Source: an uncultured Flavobacteriaceae bacterium (lineage in GTDB: Bacteria > Bacteroidota > Bacteroidia > Flavobacteriales > Flavobacteriaceae). Taken from it: 64,000 bases of DNA. The notes under the pieces are model-generated. The model saw nothing but the letters and a program-made list of their open reading frames with translations. It made no database searches and was not told the DNA's origin. The position numbers and the translations under genes were made by a program. Where the stretch lies: positions 930,001 through 994,000 of the forward strand of contig CANNCA010000001.1 in NCBI GenBank assembly GCA_947503005.1, written 5' to 3'. This document shows positions 63,436 through 64,000 of this stretch, one piece after another. Position 1 is the stretch's first letter, and every line of letters begins with the position of its first letter.

Positions 63436-64000
63436 TTACTTGATTTTCAACACCTTGTCTTTGGTATCGCGTTCTTCCACGAGTAACATTATTTCGTCAG
63501 GAGATAGATAATATCTTTTAATGCGGTTCTTATACTTTTCAGAGAACCCGGCTTCATTTAAAATGAAGTTTTTCGTCGCTAGAATATATTTTTCCATACC
63601 ATGGTTTACAGCATAGGTGTCGGCAGTACGTTCCGCTTTCTTCATATAACGTTCAGAAAATGAATATCCCAATCCAAAGCCGATGAGGTTCAATGCCGTT
63701 CTTTGCTCATAATCCATCACATGGCCCAATTCATGGCCAAGCCAACCGATAAGCACATCTGTGGGAATATCCACTGTTCTATAAATAGTGTCTGCTATTT
63801 TGAAACGCTCGCTCATCAAGATCACATACCGTCTATTTTTCCTAGGGCGAAAAATGCTTCCAAAAGTTGGTTGTGCCTGCATTGTTGATTTGCGAATTTT
63901 ACTCTTGAACTTGAAAGTAATGTTTGTTTTTTCCAATTTCGGAAAGTACGATAGTGCCTTAACAGCTTCTTTTTCAATAGATTGTGGAAATACATGCTGT
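63436..64000 (-). CDS. HExxH zinc metalloprotease-like protein, 5' truncated
   Basis: The gene runs off the right end of the window. The frame is open to base 64000; a TTG at 63936 is not taken as start, because upstream codons continue as normal protein (EKEAVKALSYFP). The visible ~188 residues contain the zinc motif HELGH in VLIGWLGHELGHVMDYE and, 40-some residues later, AERTADTYAVNHG, which could give the third ligand and a D/E partner as in M48-type peptidases. A soluble metallopeptidase or regulatory homologue is likely. Only 5 bp separate it from the convergent GH3 gene. Confidence 0.8.
   Translation of the reverse strand, partial: QHVFPQSIEKEAVKALSYFPKLEKTNITFKFKSKIRKSTMQAQPTFGSIFRPRKNRRYVILMSERFKIADTIYRTVDIPTDVLIGWLGHELGHVMDYEQRTALNLIGFGLGYSFSERYMKKAERTADTYAVNHGMEKYILATKNFILNEAGFSEKYKNRIKRYYLSPDEIMLLVEERDTKDKVLKIK

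Overview
The window looks like chromosomal DNA of a marine Flavobacteriia/Flavobacteriaceae bacterium (Bacteroidota). Evidence: AT-rich sequence; -7 promoter elements of the Bacteroidota type (TAnnTTTG); three PorP/SprF-family outer-membrane proteins; two giant type IX secretion (T9SS) substrates with a gliding-motility (CHU_C, type B) C-terminal domain; a tandem-domain NifU protein; and a Wza/Wzc/Wzx/Wzy polysaccharide locus. No rRNA, tRNA, IS element, phage gene or CRISPR array was recognised. Genes are cut by both window ends: an efflux adaptor at the left and an HExxH metalloprotease at the right.

Region 1 (1-15.3 kb) is mostly core genome. It holds a MacA/HlyD adaptor and TolC-type channel, tsaB, two tandem paralogous secreted proteins of unknown family, a small MscS channel, dodecin, NifU, a solitary PorP/SprF protein, a von Willebrand A lipoprotein with a DUF4349-like neighbour, a TPR sensor kinase with LytTR regulator, a gamma-carbonic-anhydrase-like protein and fabD.

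Region 2 (15.4-30.2 kb) is a surface-adhesin zone. A + strand cassette (1206-aa CHU_C adhesin, PorP/SprF, OmpA/PD40 protein) faces a - strand cassette (1717-aa leucine-rich-repeat adhesin with ten ~98-aa repeats, followed by PorP/SprF). Between them lie an Nramp-related transporter lacking the usual metal-binding motifs and a SanA/YdcF-like protein. Each adhesin is probably secreted by T9SS and dependent on its adjacent PorP partner.

Region 3 (30.5-54.7 kb) is a large, mainly - strand, Wzx/Wzy-type exopolysaccharide or capsule locus. It has an initiating glycosylphosphotransferase, Wza, a BY-kinase Wzc, a flippase, a polymerase-like membrane protein, eight further glycosyltransferases, two hexapeptide acyltransferases and a methyltransferase. 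It also holds a secreted protein with a C1q/TNF-like end and, in inverted orientation, an FAD oxidoreductase plus a GH16-fold lipoprotein whose catalytic motif is degenerate. No sugar-nucleotide synthesis genes are present, so precursors must come from elsewhere.

Region 4 (55.2-64 kb) begins with a methylmalonyl-CoA mutase small subunit without its usual large-subunit neighbour. A secreted sugar-dehydrogenase-like propeller with malectin and three PKD domains follows, paired with a diheme cytochrome c lipoprotein, then a GH3-family acyl-adenylase-like protein and the truncated metalloprotease.

All functions are inferred from reading the sequence, motifs and gene context; no database search was run.
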